From the NCBI RefSeq assembly GCF_026163695.1, contig NZ_JAOTID010000002.1:27511-91510 (forward strand): DNA of 64,000 bases, given 5' to 3'. A program made the position numbers and the translations under genes. This document shows, one piece after another, positions 31,570 to 39,376 of this stretch. Position 1 is the stretch's first letter. Every line of letters begins with the position of its first letter. This stretch comes from Shumkonia mesophila (GTDB lineage: Bacteria; Pseudomonadota; Alphaproteobacteria; Rhodospirillales; Shumkoniaceae). The notes under the pieces are model-generated. The model searched no databases and was not told the DNA's origin. It was given only the letters and a program-made list of their open reading frames with translations.

Positions 31570-31636
31570 TTTCGGGGACACCATACTTAATTCATGAGAG
31601 TTTCCGTCAGGGGAATTAAATATGGCGTCCCCGAAA
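31570..31636. repeat. Palindromic repeat with 24-bp arms (TTTCGGGGACACC type)
   Basis: The left arm at 31570-31593 (TTTCGGGGACACCATACTTA plus ATTC) and the right arm at 31613-31636 are inverted copies, matching at 22 of 24 positions, separated by 19 bp. Elements of this GGGGACACCATACTTAATT sequence are, as I recall, often found beside REP-associated tyrosine transposases. Here no transposase is near; the element sits in the leader of the gamma-glutamylcyclotransferase-like gene. Confidence 0.75.
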
Positions 31637-31671
31637 TGAACAGTCTCCATCTTCGATTGGAGGATTGCGAC

Positions 31672-32082
31672 ATGGACTTCTTCTTCTACGGGACGCTTTG
31701 CGACGCCGACGTGCGCAGGCGGGTGCTCGGCCGCGAGCTGCCGGATGCCCAGGTGGAGGACGCCATCCTTTCCGGCTTCAGCCCCCTTTTCGTCGCCGAC
31801 GCCACCTATCCCACGCTTGTCGCCCGCCCGGGCGGCCATGCGCCGGGCCTGCTGGCCCGCGGCCTGGGCGCGGCCGACGCCGCCCGCCTTGCCGCCTTCG
31901 AGGGGCCGGCCTATTGCACCCGCAGTTTGGCGGTGACCGGCCGGCGGAGCGGGCCGGCGAAGGCCCGCGTCTTTGTCATCCGGGGCGAGGCGCGGGCGGC
32001 CGGGCGGCCGTGGACGCTGGCGGAATGGCAGCGGCGCTTCAAGCAGGCTTTCCTGGCGGCGAGCCCGTTCCGCCCGCGCTGA
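31672..32082 (+). CDS. Gamma-glutamylcyclotransferase family (AIG2-like) protein
   Basis: A 136-residue protein of the GGCT/AIG2 fold. The N-terminal FFFYGTL motif forms the substrate loop, and Glu77 in AAFEGPAY is the expected catalytic acid. Family members cyclise gamma-glutamyl groups with release of 5-oxoproline, for instance in glutathione turnover or as repair enzymes, but the substrate of this subgroup is not known. ATG 31672 follows TGGAGGATTG; an earlier in-frame ATG would place coding sequence in the palindromic repeat. Confidence 0.82.
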   Translation: MDFFFYGTLCDADVRRRVLGRELPDAQVEDAILSGFSPLFVADATYPTLVARPGGHAPGLLARGLGAADAARLAAFEGPAYCTRSLAVTGRRSGPAKARVFVIRGEARAAGRPWTLAEWQRRFKQAFLAASPFRPR

Positions 32083-32406
32083 ACATCGTGCCGGTCCCTT
32101 GCATTGGTCGCCGAACCACCCCATTTAGGGAATGGACATTCTTTTCCGGCACCGCCGATCGACGACCCGGCGGGGTGCCGGCGCCTTTCTCGCGAGGGGG
32201 CGAGATGCGCATTTTCGGGAGGGTCGGGTTTTCTCCCGCAGTTCGATAGCCGGCGGCGCTTGAACGTCAGTGACGTCGGTTTCCGGTGAGATCGCAGATC
32301 TGCGATCCGCCTTCAGCCGGCGCGACGGCGCCAGGGGCCGGACTTGGGCCCAATCATGATGACACGAGCGAAACGGGCCTACGGCCCGCGTTACGGACAT
32401 AGAACG

Positions 32407-32601
32407 ATGGATACAGCGTGCAGGATTCCGCAGACGGAAGGTCCCGTCGATGCGGAAACCGAAATCGATATCGACGTCGACGACAAGACGGACCGCAAGA
32501 CCAGGCGGTGCCTCATGTGCGGACAGTCCTTCCTTAGCGAGTGGGCGGGCGAGCGGGTGTGCCGTTCGTGCAAGTCCACCGCGGCGTGGCGTACGGGATG
32601 A
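32407..32601 (+). CDS. Small zinc-ribbon protein
   Basis: A 64-residue protein with an acidic N-terminal part (DAETEIDIDVDDKTD) and two Cys pairs, CLMCGQSF and CRSC, spaced 17 residues apart, suiting a zinc ribbon. The W in SEWAGERVCRSCK is typical of a small family in alphaproteobacteria. The frame is open upstream to 32344, with ATG codons at 32356 and 32359, so the start is uncertain. It likely binds nucleic acid or a protein partner. It precedes the DUF4167 gene by 45 bp on the same strand. The 32083-32406 gap shows nothing else. Confidence 0.6.
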   Translation: MDTACRIPQTEGPVDAETEIDIDVDDKTDRKTRRCLMCGQSFLSEWAGERVCRSCKSTAAWRTG

Positions 32602-32646
32602 TCCGCCACCACCGGTCCGGCCGCATTCAACCGAGGAGAGATCGCC

Positions 32647-32910
32647 ATGCCCAATCGCGTTCCTAGAAGCAAATGGTTCGGGCGACGGAAGTCGTCGGGC
32701 GAGCGGCGCGACACGGCGCCGGGGAACAACCCATCCCCGGGGGGCGGGTCGGGCCAGGGCGGCGACGGCGCCTCCGATGCCAAACGAAAGTTTGCCCGCT
32801 ACGTGGAGTTGGCGAAGGCGGCGGCCTCTTCCGGCGACGTCGTCGAGTCCGAAAAGTACTACCAGTACGCCGACCATTTCCTGCGGCTGATGAACGATAA
32901 GCCGGCCTGA
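32647..32910 (+). CDS. Short DUF4167 protein
   Basis: An 87-residue protein. The first half is basic and Gly/Ser/Pro-rich, probably disordered (RRDTAPGNNPSPGGGSGQGG). The second half is the conserved DUF4167 helix pair: AKRKFARYVELAKAAASSGD, then VESEKYYQYADHFLRLM. DUF4167 proteins are characteristic of alphaproteobacteria and are often longer; this is the short form. The start follows GAGGAGAGATCGCC. The role is unknown, possibly RNA-related given the RGG-like N-terminus of relatives. Confidence 0.75.
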   Translation: MPNRVPRSKWFGRRKSSGERRDTAPGNNPSPGGGSGQGGDGASDAKRKFARYVELAKAAASSGDVVESEKYYQYADHFLRLMNDKPA

Positions 32911-32949
32911 AAAAGTCGGCAGGGCGCTGGCATATCCGCCAAACTCCTC

Positions 32950-33121
32950 TTGCTATTGTCTTCCGCCGCGATTATTTCTCATCCTGTGACTCTTTTGATC
33001 TGGGGAGAGGGATCGGCTGGGAACGGTTCCCGACCGCTTCATAATTCCGTCTTATGCAGAAGGGCGTCACCTTGCCGGAACGCGTCGTTCCGGCGAGAAC
33101 AAGCATGGAAGTCTTAAATCA
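32950..33121 (+). promoter_or_regulatory. Promoter and structured 5' leader of cspA
   Basis: TTGCTA (32950-32955), a 17-bp spacer and TATTTC (32973-32978) form a plausible promoter. This would give a leader of about 135 bases, as expected for a cold-shock mRNA. The leader contains two hairpins: one around 33012-33037 (GGCTGGGAAC pairing with GTTCCCGACC) and a perfect 9-bp stem at 33074-33094 (GCCGGAACG-CGT-CGTTCCGGC). A six-codon frame from ATG 33105 (MEVLNQ) ends in a TGA overlapping the cspA ATG. Confidence 0.5.
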
Positions 33122-33328
33122 ATGACCGTTGGCATTACCAAGTTCTTCAACGAAGCCAAGGGCTTCGGTTTTATCAGCCCCGAAGATGGTTCCAAGGACG
33201 TTTTCGTCCACATTTCGGCCGTCGAGCAGGCCGGCCTGCGCACCCTGCGTGAGGGCCAGAAGGTCGAGTTCGACGTCCAGCCCGACCAGCGCGGCCCCAA
33301 GGCCGTGAATCTTCGCGCGGTAAAGTAA
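33122..33328 (+). CDS. cspA: Cold shock protein, CspA family
   Basis: A 68-residue single cold-shock domain. RNP1 is KGFGFI (13-18) and RNP2 is VFVHIS (27-32); both are intact, so single-stranded RNA/DNA binding is expected. It melts RNA structures at low temperature or acts as a general RNA chaperone. The long, hairpin-rich leader suggests post-transcriptional cold control. A terminator follows at once. Whether it is cold-induced or constitutive cannot be told from the sequence. Confidence 0.93.
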   Translation: MTVGITKFFNEAKGFGFISPEDGSKDVFVHISAVEQAGLRTLREGQKVEFDVQPDQRGPKAVNLRAVK

Positions 33329-33344
33329 TTTACCGTGCCGAAAG

Positions 33345-33382
33345 CGGGGCCGTCCGGCAACGGGCGGCCCCGACTTTCTTTG
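33345..33382 (+). terminator. Intrinsic terminator of cspA
   Basis: CGGGGCCGTCCG-GCAA-CGGGCGGCCCCG forms a 12-bp stem with one T-G wobble, 17 bp after the cspA stop, followed by ACTTTCTTT. This is a clear Rho-independent terminator. Confidence 0.8.
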
Positions 33383-33461
33383 CCATAGCCCGGCCTTCCT
33401 GCCGACGTACCGGCCTGCCGATAAGGGAGGGCGGTTTTTTTGTGTCCGCGGCGGCCGCCCC

Positions 33462-34571
33462 TCAGCTCAGGCGATGGCGGAACATGAAGGCGGCGCCGGC
33501 CAGGTTGATCCCGGCGATCGCCGCCATCGGCCACAGCTGCCGGAAGACCAGCTCGGCCGACAGCTCTTCCAGGAAGATCCCCCGCACGATGACCAGGAAG
33601 TAGCGCATGGGGTTGACCAGCGTCAGATGCTGGATCGCCTCGGGCATGTTGGCGATGGGGGTGGCGAAACCCGACAGGATCACCGCCGGCATGATGAACA
33701 GGAAGGCCCCCAGGATGGCTTGCTGCTGGGTGCGGCAGATCGACGAGATCATCAGGCCGACGCTGATCACCGCAAGCACGTAGACGACGAGCCCGGCATA
33801 CAGCAGCGAGACGTCGCCACGGAACGGGATGTCGAACCACAGAATGCCGACGATGACGATCAGCGTTCCCTCGGCCACCCCGATGATGAGGGCCGGGGCG
33901 GCTTTGCCGACCAGGATCTCAAGCGGGCGGAGCGGCGTCACCAGAAGCTGTTCGAAGGTGCCGACCTCGCGCTCGCGGGCCACCGACAGCGCGGTGACGA
34001 CGATGGTCACCACCAGGGTCAGCAGGGCGACGATGCCGGGAATGAAGAACCACCGGCTTTCCAGATTGGGATTGAACCACGAGCGCACGACCAGGTGGGC
34101 GGACGGCAACGCCTCGCCGTGGGCCTTCGCCCATTCGCTGTTGAAGTCGGCGACGATGCGCCCAGCATAGCCCAGCACGACCAGCGAGGTGTTCGATTCC
34201 CGGCCGTCGACGATGAGCTGCACCTTGGCCGGCGGGTGGATGCGGATGTCGCGCGAGAAGGTCGGTCCGATGTGGATGAGCAGCCGGGCCCGGCGGGGGT
34301 CGATGACTTGGGCGATCTCGGATTCCCGGCTGATGTGGCCGACCACTTCGAAGGTCGGCGACCCCGCGAAGCGGGCGACCAGTTCGCGGGCCGGCAGGCC
34401 GTCGTCCTCGTTGAAGATGACGGTGGCCAGGTGGTTGACGTCGAAGCTGGCGGCGTAGCCGAAGATCAGCAACTGGATGAGCGGCGGCACGATCAGCACG
34501 AAGCGGCTTTTCTTGTCGCGCCAGATGGCGTGGAATTCCTTGATGATCAGGGCGCGAATGCGGTTCCACAT
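33462..34571 (-). CDS. ABC-2 type exporter permease (YbhR/YbhS-like)
   Basis: A 369-residue permease of the ABC-2/YhhJ family. It has one N-terminal helix (KSRFVLIVPPLIQLLIFGYA), a large periplasmic domain of about 130 residues and five C-terminal helices, including a GTFEQLLVTPLRPLEILVGK coupling region. It is the last gene of the cecR-ybhG-ybhF-permease-permease operon and would form a heterodimer with the next permease. The E. coli homologues export drugs such as cefoperazone and chloramphenicol-type compounds and possibly sodium; the substrate here is unknown. Confidence 0.9.
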   Translation of the reverse strand: MWNRIRALIIKEFHAIWRDKKSRFVLIVPPLIQLLIFGYAASFDVNHLATVIFNEDDGLPARELVARFAGSPTFEVVGHISRESEIAQVIDPRRARLLIHIGPTFSRDIRIHPPAKVQLIVDGRESNTSLVVLGYAGRIVADFNSEWAKAHGEALPSAHLVVRSWFNPNLESRWFFIPGIVALLTLVVTIVVTALSVAREREVGTFEQLLVTPLRPLEILVGKAAPALIIGVAEGTLIVIVGILWFDIPFRGDVSLLYAGLVVYVLAVISVGLMISSICRTQQQAILGAFLFIMPAVILSGFATPIANMPEAIQHLTLVNPMRYFLVIVRGIFLEELSAELVFRQLWPMAAIAGINLAGAAFMFRHRLS

Positions 34572-34583
34572 GGCGGGCGGGTC

Positions 34584-35711
34584 CTACTCCAGCGACTTGC
34601 GCGTCTTGCGCCGCGTCAGGCCAAGGAAGAAGACGGCCATCAGGGCCAGCGCCGCCATGTCGGTCGCCACGATGGGCCAAATGTTGCCGGCCAGAAACAG
34701 GGTCTGCAGCGAGGACACGAAATAGCGCGCCGGCACGACATGGGTGATGCCCCACACCACCGCCGGCATGCTGGCGATGTCGAACAGGAACCCCGACAGC
34801 ATGAAGGCCGGCAGGAAGGCGACGAGGATGGCGACCTGGCCGGCGACGAACTGGTTCTTGGTCACCGTCGAGATGAGGAGGCCGAGGCCGAGCGCGGCCA
34901 GCATGAAGAGCGTGGAAACCAGAAGCAGCACGAAGAAGGAGCCGCGGAACGGCACGCCGAACACCCATACCGCCATGACGGTGGATGCCGCCATGCCACC
35001 CATGCCGAGCACGAAATAGGGGATCAGCTTGCCCAGCAGGATCTCGCCGATGCTCACCGGGGTCACCATCAGCGCCTCCAGGGTGCCGCGCTCCCACTCG
35101 CGGGCCACCACCAGGGCCGTCAGCAGGGTGCCGATCAGGGTCATGATGATGGCCATCAGGCCGGGCACCAGGAAGTTGCGGCTGCTCACTTCGGGGTTGA
35201 ACCACACCCGCTGTTCGACGGCGACCGGCGGCGCCATGGCGCCGCCGGCGTCGAGGGCCGTGTGCTCAAGCCACTTCTGCCAGGCGCCTTCGACGTAGCC
35301 GCCGATGATGCGCGCCGTGTTGGCGTCGGTGCCGTTGACGATGAGCTGGATGGGCGCGCCGGCGGCGGACGGCAACTGGCGGCTGAAGTTCGAGCTGAGC
35401 ACGACGATGGCCTGCACCCGGCCTTCGGCCAGCGCCCGCTCGGCGGCCGGGCGGTCGGGTACCGCCTGCGGCGCGAAGTATTCCGAACCGGCCAGGGAGG
35501 CCGTGAAGCTCGACGTCTCGGCCGTCGGGTTCTCGATGACGAGCGCCATCGGAACGTGCTTGGCGTCCAGCGATACCCCATAGCCGAAGAGCAGCAGCAG
35601 GACGACCGGCAGCACGAAGCCGATCAGGATGCTGCTGGGGTCGCGCACGATCTGGAAGGTCTCCTTGCGGATCAGGCCGCGAAGGCGCAGGCCCGTGCTT
35701 CCCCGCGTCAT
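34584..35711 (-). CDS. ABC-2 type exporter permease (YbhS/YbhR-like)
   Basis: A 375-residue permease with the same plan as its neighbour: N-terminal helix (PSSILIGFVLPVVLLLLFGY), periplasmic domain and a C-terminal bundle with WERGTLEALMVTPVSIGEIL. It opens at the ATG overlapping the stop of the ATPase gene (ATGA) and ends 12 bp before the second permease, so all are made together. The pair is the membrane part of a YbhFSR-like exporter; paralogy between the two permeases is evident. Confidence 0.9.
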   Translation of the reverse strand: MTRGSTGLRLRGLIRKETFQIVRDPSSILIGFVLPVVLLLLFGYGVSLDAKHVPMALVIENPTAETSSFTASLAGSEYFAPQAVPDRPAAERALAEGRVQAIVVLSSNFSRQLPSAAGAPIQLIVNGTDANTARIIGGYVEGAWQKWLEHTALDAGGAMAPPVAVEQRVWFNPEVSSRNFLVPGLMAIIMTLIGTLLTALVVAREWERGTLEALMVTPVSIGEILLGKLIPYFVLGMGGMAASTVMAVWVFGVPFRGSFFVLLLVSTLFMLAALGLGLLISTVTKNQFVAGQVAILVAFLPAFMLSGFLFDIASMPAVVWGITHVVPARYFVSSLQTLFLAGNIWPIVATDMAALALMAVFFLGLTRRKTRKSLE

Positions 35712-37483
35712 AGCGCGTGCTCCCGGTCATAGGTCTCGATGAGGTCGACGAAGACGTCTTCCAGCGTCGGGTCCGGCCGCTCGGGCCCCCGGTGGTCGGC
35801 CTTGAGCCGGTCGGGCGAACCGGAGGCGATCAGCCGCCCGCGGTAGATGACGCCGATACGGTTGCAGTACTCGGCCTCCTCCATGAAGTGGGTGGTCACC
35901 ATGATGGTCACGCCGGCCATCGCCATGGCGTTGATGCGGTGCCAGAATTCGCGGCGGACCAGGGGATCGACGCCCGACGTCGGCTCGTCCAGGAACAGCA
36001 CGCCGGGCTGGTGCATGATGGCGCAGGCCAGGGCCAGGCGCTGCTTGTAGCCGAGCGGCAGGTCGGCGGCGTTGACGTCGGCAAAGGGGCGAAGGGCGAA
36101 TTCGTCCAATTCCCGCTCGATGGCCTGTTCGCGCGTCTTGCCGCCAAGGCCGTAGATGCTGGCGAAGAAGCGGAAGTTCTGGAGCACGGTCATGTTGCCG
36201 TAGAGCGAGAATTTCTGGGCCATGTAGCCGATGCGGCCGCGCGCCTTGGCGGCCGCCCGCCTGAGATCGATCTCCAGCACCAGCGCCTTGCCGTCGCTTG
36301 GCGGCAACAGTCCGCACAGCATCTTGAAGGTGGTCGACTTGCCGGCGCCGTTGGGACCGAGCAGGCCGAAGATCTCGCCCTGCTTTACCTGGAAATCGAT
36401 GCCGTCCACCGCCTTGAAGGTACCGAACTGCCGGACCAGGCCCTCGACCCGGATGACCGGCGCGCCGTTGGCGGCAGCCGGCAGGGGAATGAGATCCGGT
36501 ATTCCCCCGGAAAGGGAAGCGGCGCCGGGGACCGCCGATGCGGCCTCCCGTTCCTTAAGAAGGGCGATGAAGGCGTCCTCGAAGCCGGGGGCGACCGGCC
36601 GGAGGGCGTCCTTTGCCAGATCGAGGGCGTGGGCCAGATCGCCGAGCCGGGCGGCGTCGGTCGGGCGGTCGAGCAGCAGGCGAACGTCGCTTCCCTTGAT
36701 CGCCGCGTCGATGATCTCGGGAAGCCGCTTGGCGCCGTCGAGAACGGTCCGGGTGTCGGCATCTCCCACCGCGAAGGCGAAGGTGCGCGATTGCAGCCGG
36801 TCGCTGAACATGGCGGGCGGACCGGCATCGAGGAGCTTGCCCTCGCTCACCAGCAGCACGTCGTCGCAGCGTTCCGCCTCGTCGAGGTAGGCGGTGCTCC
36901 ACAGCACGCTCATGCCTTCATCGACGAGGGAATGGACAATGGCCCACAACTCGCGGCGCGACACCGGATCGACGCCGACGCTGGGCTCGTCCAGCAGCAG
37001 CAGTCGGGGCCGCCCGACCAGCGTGCAGGCGAGGCCCAGCTTCTGCTTCATGCCGCCGGACAGCCGCCCGGCCTGGCGGCCGCGGAAGGGGGCGAGGCCG
37101 GTGAACTGCATGAGCTGGGCGAAGCGATCCTTGCGCTCGGCGCGGGAAAGGCCCTGGAGGTCGGCGTAAAGGTCGAGGTTCTCGGCCACCGTCAGGTCCT
37201 CGTACAGGCCGAAGCGCTGCGGCATATAGCCGACCGCTGCCTGGATGTCCTGGGCTTGGCGGGGGCTGTCGAAGCCCAGCACCCGGATGGTGCCGGAGTC
37301 CGGCTTCAAGAGCCCGGTGACGAGGCGCATCAGCGTGGTCTTGCCGGCGGCGTCGGGGCCGACCAGGCCGGTGATGCGCCCGGCCCCGATCCGCATCGTC
37401 ATGCCATCGATGGCGGTGACGGTGCGCCCGCCGCTGGCGAATCGCTTGACCACATCGTCGATGGCGATGACCGGATCTGTCAC
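35708..37483 (-). CDS. ybhF: Duplicated ABC exporter ATPase (YbhF-like)
   Basis: A 591-residue protein with two ATPase domains in one chain, as in YbhF/RbbA. Domain 1: variant Walker A GPDAAGKTT, signature LSGGMKQKLGLA, Walker B LLLLDEPSVGVD. Domain 2 (from about 325): GPNGAGKST, LPLGYKQRLALA in the signature position and VLFLDEPTSGVD. The signature of domain 2 (LPLGYKQ) is the degenerate form common in this family. A GTG start at 37483 follows GGAG at 9 bases. The long open frame continuing upstream lies out of frame with the membrane fusion protein gene and is not a real fusion. Confidence 0.88.
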   Translation of the reverse strand: MTDPVIAIDDVVKRFASGGRTVTAIDGMTMRIGAGRITGLVGPDAAGKTTLMRLVTGLLKPDSGTIRVLGFDSPRQAQDIQAAVGYMPQRFGLYEDLTVAENLDLYADLQGLSRAERKDRFAQLMQFTGLAPFRGRQAGRLSGGMKQKLGLACTLVGRPRLLLLDEPSVGVDPVSRRELWAIVHSLVDEGMSVLWSTAYLDEAERCDDVLLVSEGKLLDAGPPAMFSDRLQSRTFAFAVGDADTRTVLDGAKRLPEIIDAAIKGSDVRLLLDRPTDAARLGDLAHALDLAKDALRPVAPGFEDAFIALLKEREAASAVPGAASLSGGIPDLIPLPAAANGAPVIRVEGLVRQFGTFKAVDGIDFQVKQGEIFGLLGPNGAGKSTTFKMLCGLLPPSDGKALVLEIDLRRAAAKARGRIGYMAQKFSLYGNMTVLQNFRFFASIYGLGGKTREQAIERELDEFALRPFADVNAADLPLGYKQRLALACAIMHQPGVLFLDEPTSGVDPLVRREFWHRINAMAMAGVTIMVTTHFMEEAEYCNRIGVIYRGRLIASGSPDRLKADHRGPERPDPTLEDVFVDLIETYDREHAL

Positions 37484-37500
37484 GAGACCGACTCCGGGGC

Positions 37501-38532
37501 CTAGCTCGCGCCCTTGGGGGTTTCCGGAGCACTGGGGGCGGCATCGGGCTTGAGGCGGATGGTCACGGGCATCCCTTGGCGCAGGCCATTGTCGGGATTG
37601 CCGACGTAAACCCGCACGCGGTAGACCAGCGAAGAGCGGATTTCCCGCGTCTCGACGGTCTTGGGCGTGAACTCGGCGACCGGCGACACGTGCCCCACCC
37701 ATCCCGCGTAGGCCTTGCCGGGCGTCGAATCGGTGAACAGCTCGGCTTTCATGCCCGGATACACGCGGCCGAGGTCGGGGCCGGCCACATAGGTCCGGGC
37801 CCATACCGGGTCGGTGAGAGCCAGCACGTAGACTGGCGTCTGCGCCAGCACGACGGCGCCGGGCTCGACGATCCGCGTCTTCACGATGCCGCCGGCCGGG
37901 GCAAGGAGCCTGGTGTAATCGAGGCGCTGCATGGCCAGGGCCAGCGCCGCTTTCTGGGCCTCCATCTGGGCCCGGGCCTCGACGATGTCCTCGTTGCGGG
38001 GGCCCTGGATCGCCAGATCGAGCGCCTGCTCGGCCGCCTTGAGGCGGGCCTTGGCGCCGTCGACGCGAGCCCGGTCGCTGTCCAGCTTCTGCTGCGAGGC
38101 AAAATCCTCGCGGGCCAGTTTCTGGGTGCGTTTCAGGGTGGAGAGGGCATCTTCGAGGTCGGCCTGGATGGCCGCGACGTCGGCGCGGGCCTTCTGGATT
38201 TCCTGCGAGCGGCTGCCGGCCAGCAGACGGTCCAGCACCGCCTTCTGGGCGGCGACCTGGGCCTCGGCGGCGTCGACCTCGGCCATGTAGGTGGCGGCGT
38301 CCAGCGTGGCCAGAAGCTGCCCTTTCCCGACGGTGGTCCCTTCCTCGACCTCGACGCTCTCGACCCGCCCGCCGACGTTGAAGGCGAGATCGGCCTCGCG
38401 GATGTCGATGTTGCCTTGCAGCACGATGCCGGTTTCCGTCGCCGGCCGTTCCTGCCAGGGGCGCGCGTAGTAGACGTATCCGGCGGAAGCCGCCGCCACG
38501 ACGATGACGACGAGCACGATCAGCTTTTTCAT
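37501..38532 (-). CDS. ybhG: HlyD-type membrane fusion protein (YbhG-like)
   Basis: A 343-residue periplasmic adaptor. An N-terminal anchor (MKKLIVLVVIVVAAASAGYV) is followed by a half-lipoyl domain (ADLAFNVGGRVESVEVEEGT), an alpha-helical hairpin rich in Ala, Gln and Lys (about 85-200), the second half (LLAPAGGIVKTRIVEPGAVV) and a beta-barrel domain. It links the ABC permeases to an outer-membrane channel. It overlaps cecR by 4 bases upstream and lies 17 bp before ybhF, the same order as the E. coli cecR-ybhGFSR operon. Confidence 0.92.
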   Translation of the reverse strand: MKKLIVLVVIVVAAASAGYVYYARPWQERPATETGIVLQGNIDIREADLAFNVGGRVESVEVEEGTTVGKGQLLATLDAATYMAEVDAAEAQVAAQKAVLDRLLAGSRSQEIQKARADVAAIQADLEDALSTLKRTQKLAREDFASQQKLDSDRARVDGAKARLKAAEQALDLAIQGPRNEDIVEARAQMEAQKAALALAMQRLDYTRLLAPAGGIVKTRIVEPGAVVLAQTPVYVLALTDPVWARTYVAGPDLGRVYPGMKAELFTDSTPGKAYAGWVGHVSPVAEFTPKTVETREIRSSLVYRVRVYVGNPDNGLRQGMPVTIRLKPDAAPSAPETPKGAS

Positions 38533-39236
38533 CTGGAGGCTCCCATTCCGATCGTTGCGGCCAACTCGGCAGCCAGGGCGCCAACGACTTCGATTTCGCG
38601 GGGGCCAACGGTTTGCCATTCGAGGTGCGCCAAAACCGCCGCATGCGCCACTCGGAACACCAACACGCTGCCGGCCAGCGACAATGTTCTCAACCGAACG
38701 TGTTCGGATCGGGGGTCTTCGTCGAGCAGCGTCGCCACCAACCGGCCGAGGAGACCGAGCATCGGCCCCATGACGCCGGCGTAGACGCGCCGGAAGGCCT
38801 CCGTCGGTTCCATCTGTTCGCGGATCAGGAAGCGGACCCACGTCTCCGATTCGCGGCCGACGAAGAGCGCGGCCATTCTCTGGAGAATGCTCGTCAACAA
38901 CCGACGGGCCTCGTCCGGGCCGATGGCGACGCCTTGATCTTCGGCTTCCTTGAGCCGGGCATGCGCCCGCTCGCGGACGTCGGCGGTGTGGGAGGCGATC
39001 AGCGAGCCGATGTGCTCGGCTGCGGCGATGTAGAGCCCCTGTTTGCCGCCGAAGTAGTAGGGAATGGCCTGCAGGTTGACGCCGGCGGCGTGGGCCAGCG
39101 TCCGTGTCGTCGTGCCGTCGAAGCCGCGGCGGCCGAACACGTCGATGGCCGCCAGCAACAGCTTCTCGCGTGTGACGTCGCCGCGCTCGGCGCGGGGACG
39201 GCCATGGTGGGGCGGTGAGGTTTTTTCCGTAGACAT
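38529..39236 (-). CDS. cecR: TetR family regulator, CecR-like
   Basis: A 235-residue TetR protein. The N-terminal helix-turn-helix reads REKLLLAAIDVFGRRGFDGT, then TRTLAHAAGVNLQAIPYYFGGKQGLY; the C-terminal domain matches the CecR (YbiH) type with WVRFLIREQMEPTEAF. CecR controls ybhGFSR and drug sensitivity in E. coli. It heads the exporter operon here. The predicted promoter puts the transcript start at or next to the ATG, so the mRNA may be leaderless, and a palindrome over the -35 box suggests autorepression. Confidence 0.88.
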   Translation of the reverse strand: MSTEKTSPPHHGRPRAERGDVTREKLLLAAIDVFGRRGFDGTTTRTLAHAAGVNLQAIPYYFGGKQGLYIAAAEHIGSLIASHTADVRERAHARLKEAEDQGVAIGPDEARRLLTSILQRMAALFVGRESETWVRFLIREQMEPTEAFRRVYAGVMGPMLGLLGRLVATLLDEDPRSEHVRLRTLSLAGSVLVFRVAHAAVLAHLEWQTVGPREIEVVGALAAELAATIGMGASR

Positions 39237-39243
39237 GACGGCA

Positions 39244-39283
39244 AAGATAGTCCTTTTCCACAATTCAGTCAATCGAATGAATT
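39244..39283 (-). promoter_or_regulatory. cecR promoter with overlapping palindromic operator
   Basis: On the minus strand TTGACT (39272-39267), a 17-bp spacer and TATCTT (39249-39244) give a strong promoter 8 bases before the cecR ATG. AATTCAGTCAATCGAATGAATT (39262-39283) has perfect 6-bp arms and covers the -35 box. This is a sensible TetR-type operator that would let CecR switch off its own operon. Confidence 0.65.
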
Positions 39284-39376
39284 ATGATATGGAAGAGGCG
39301 CTCGCCGGGGAGGGCGGCCCCGCCTTTGCCCGGCCGGCCTTGCCCTCGGCGGGGGAGGACGTTAAAAGCGGGCGCC

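Noticed and set aside
35708-38644. Apparent 978-residue fusion in one open frame
   Set aside because: The first 390 residues are an Arg/Pro/Gly-rich shadow of the HlyD-type gene in another frame. Real ATPase homology begins at the GTG at 37483.
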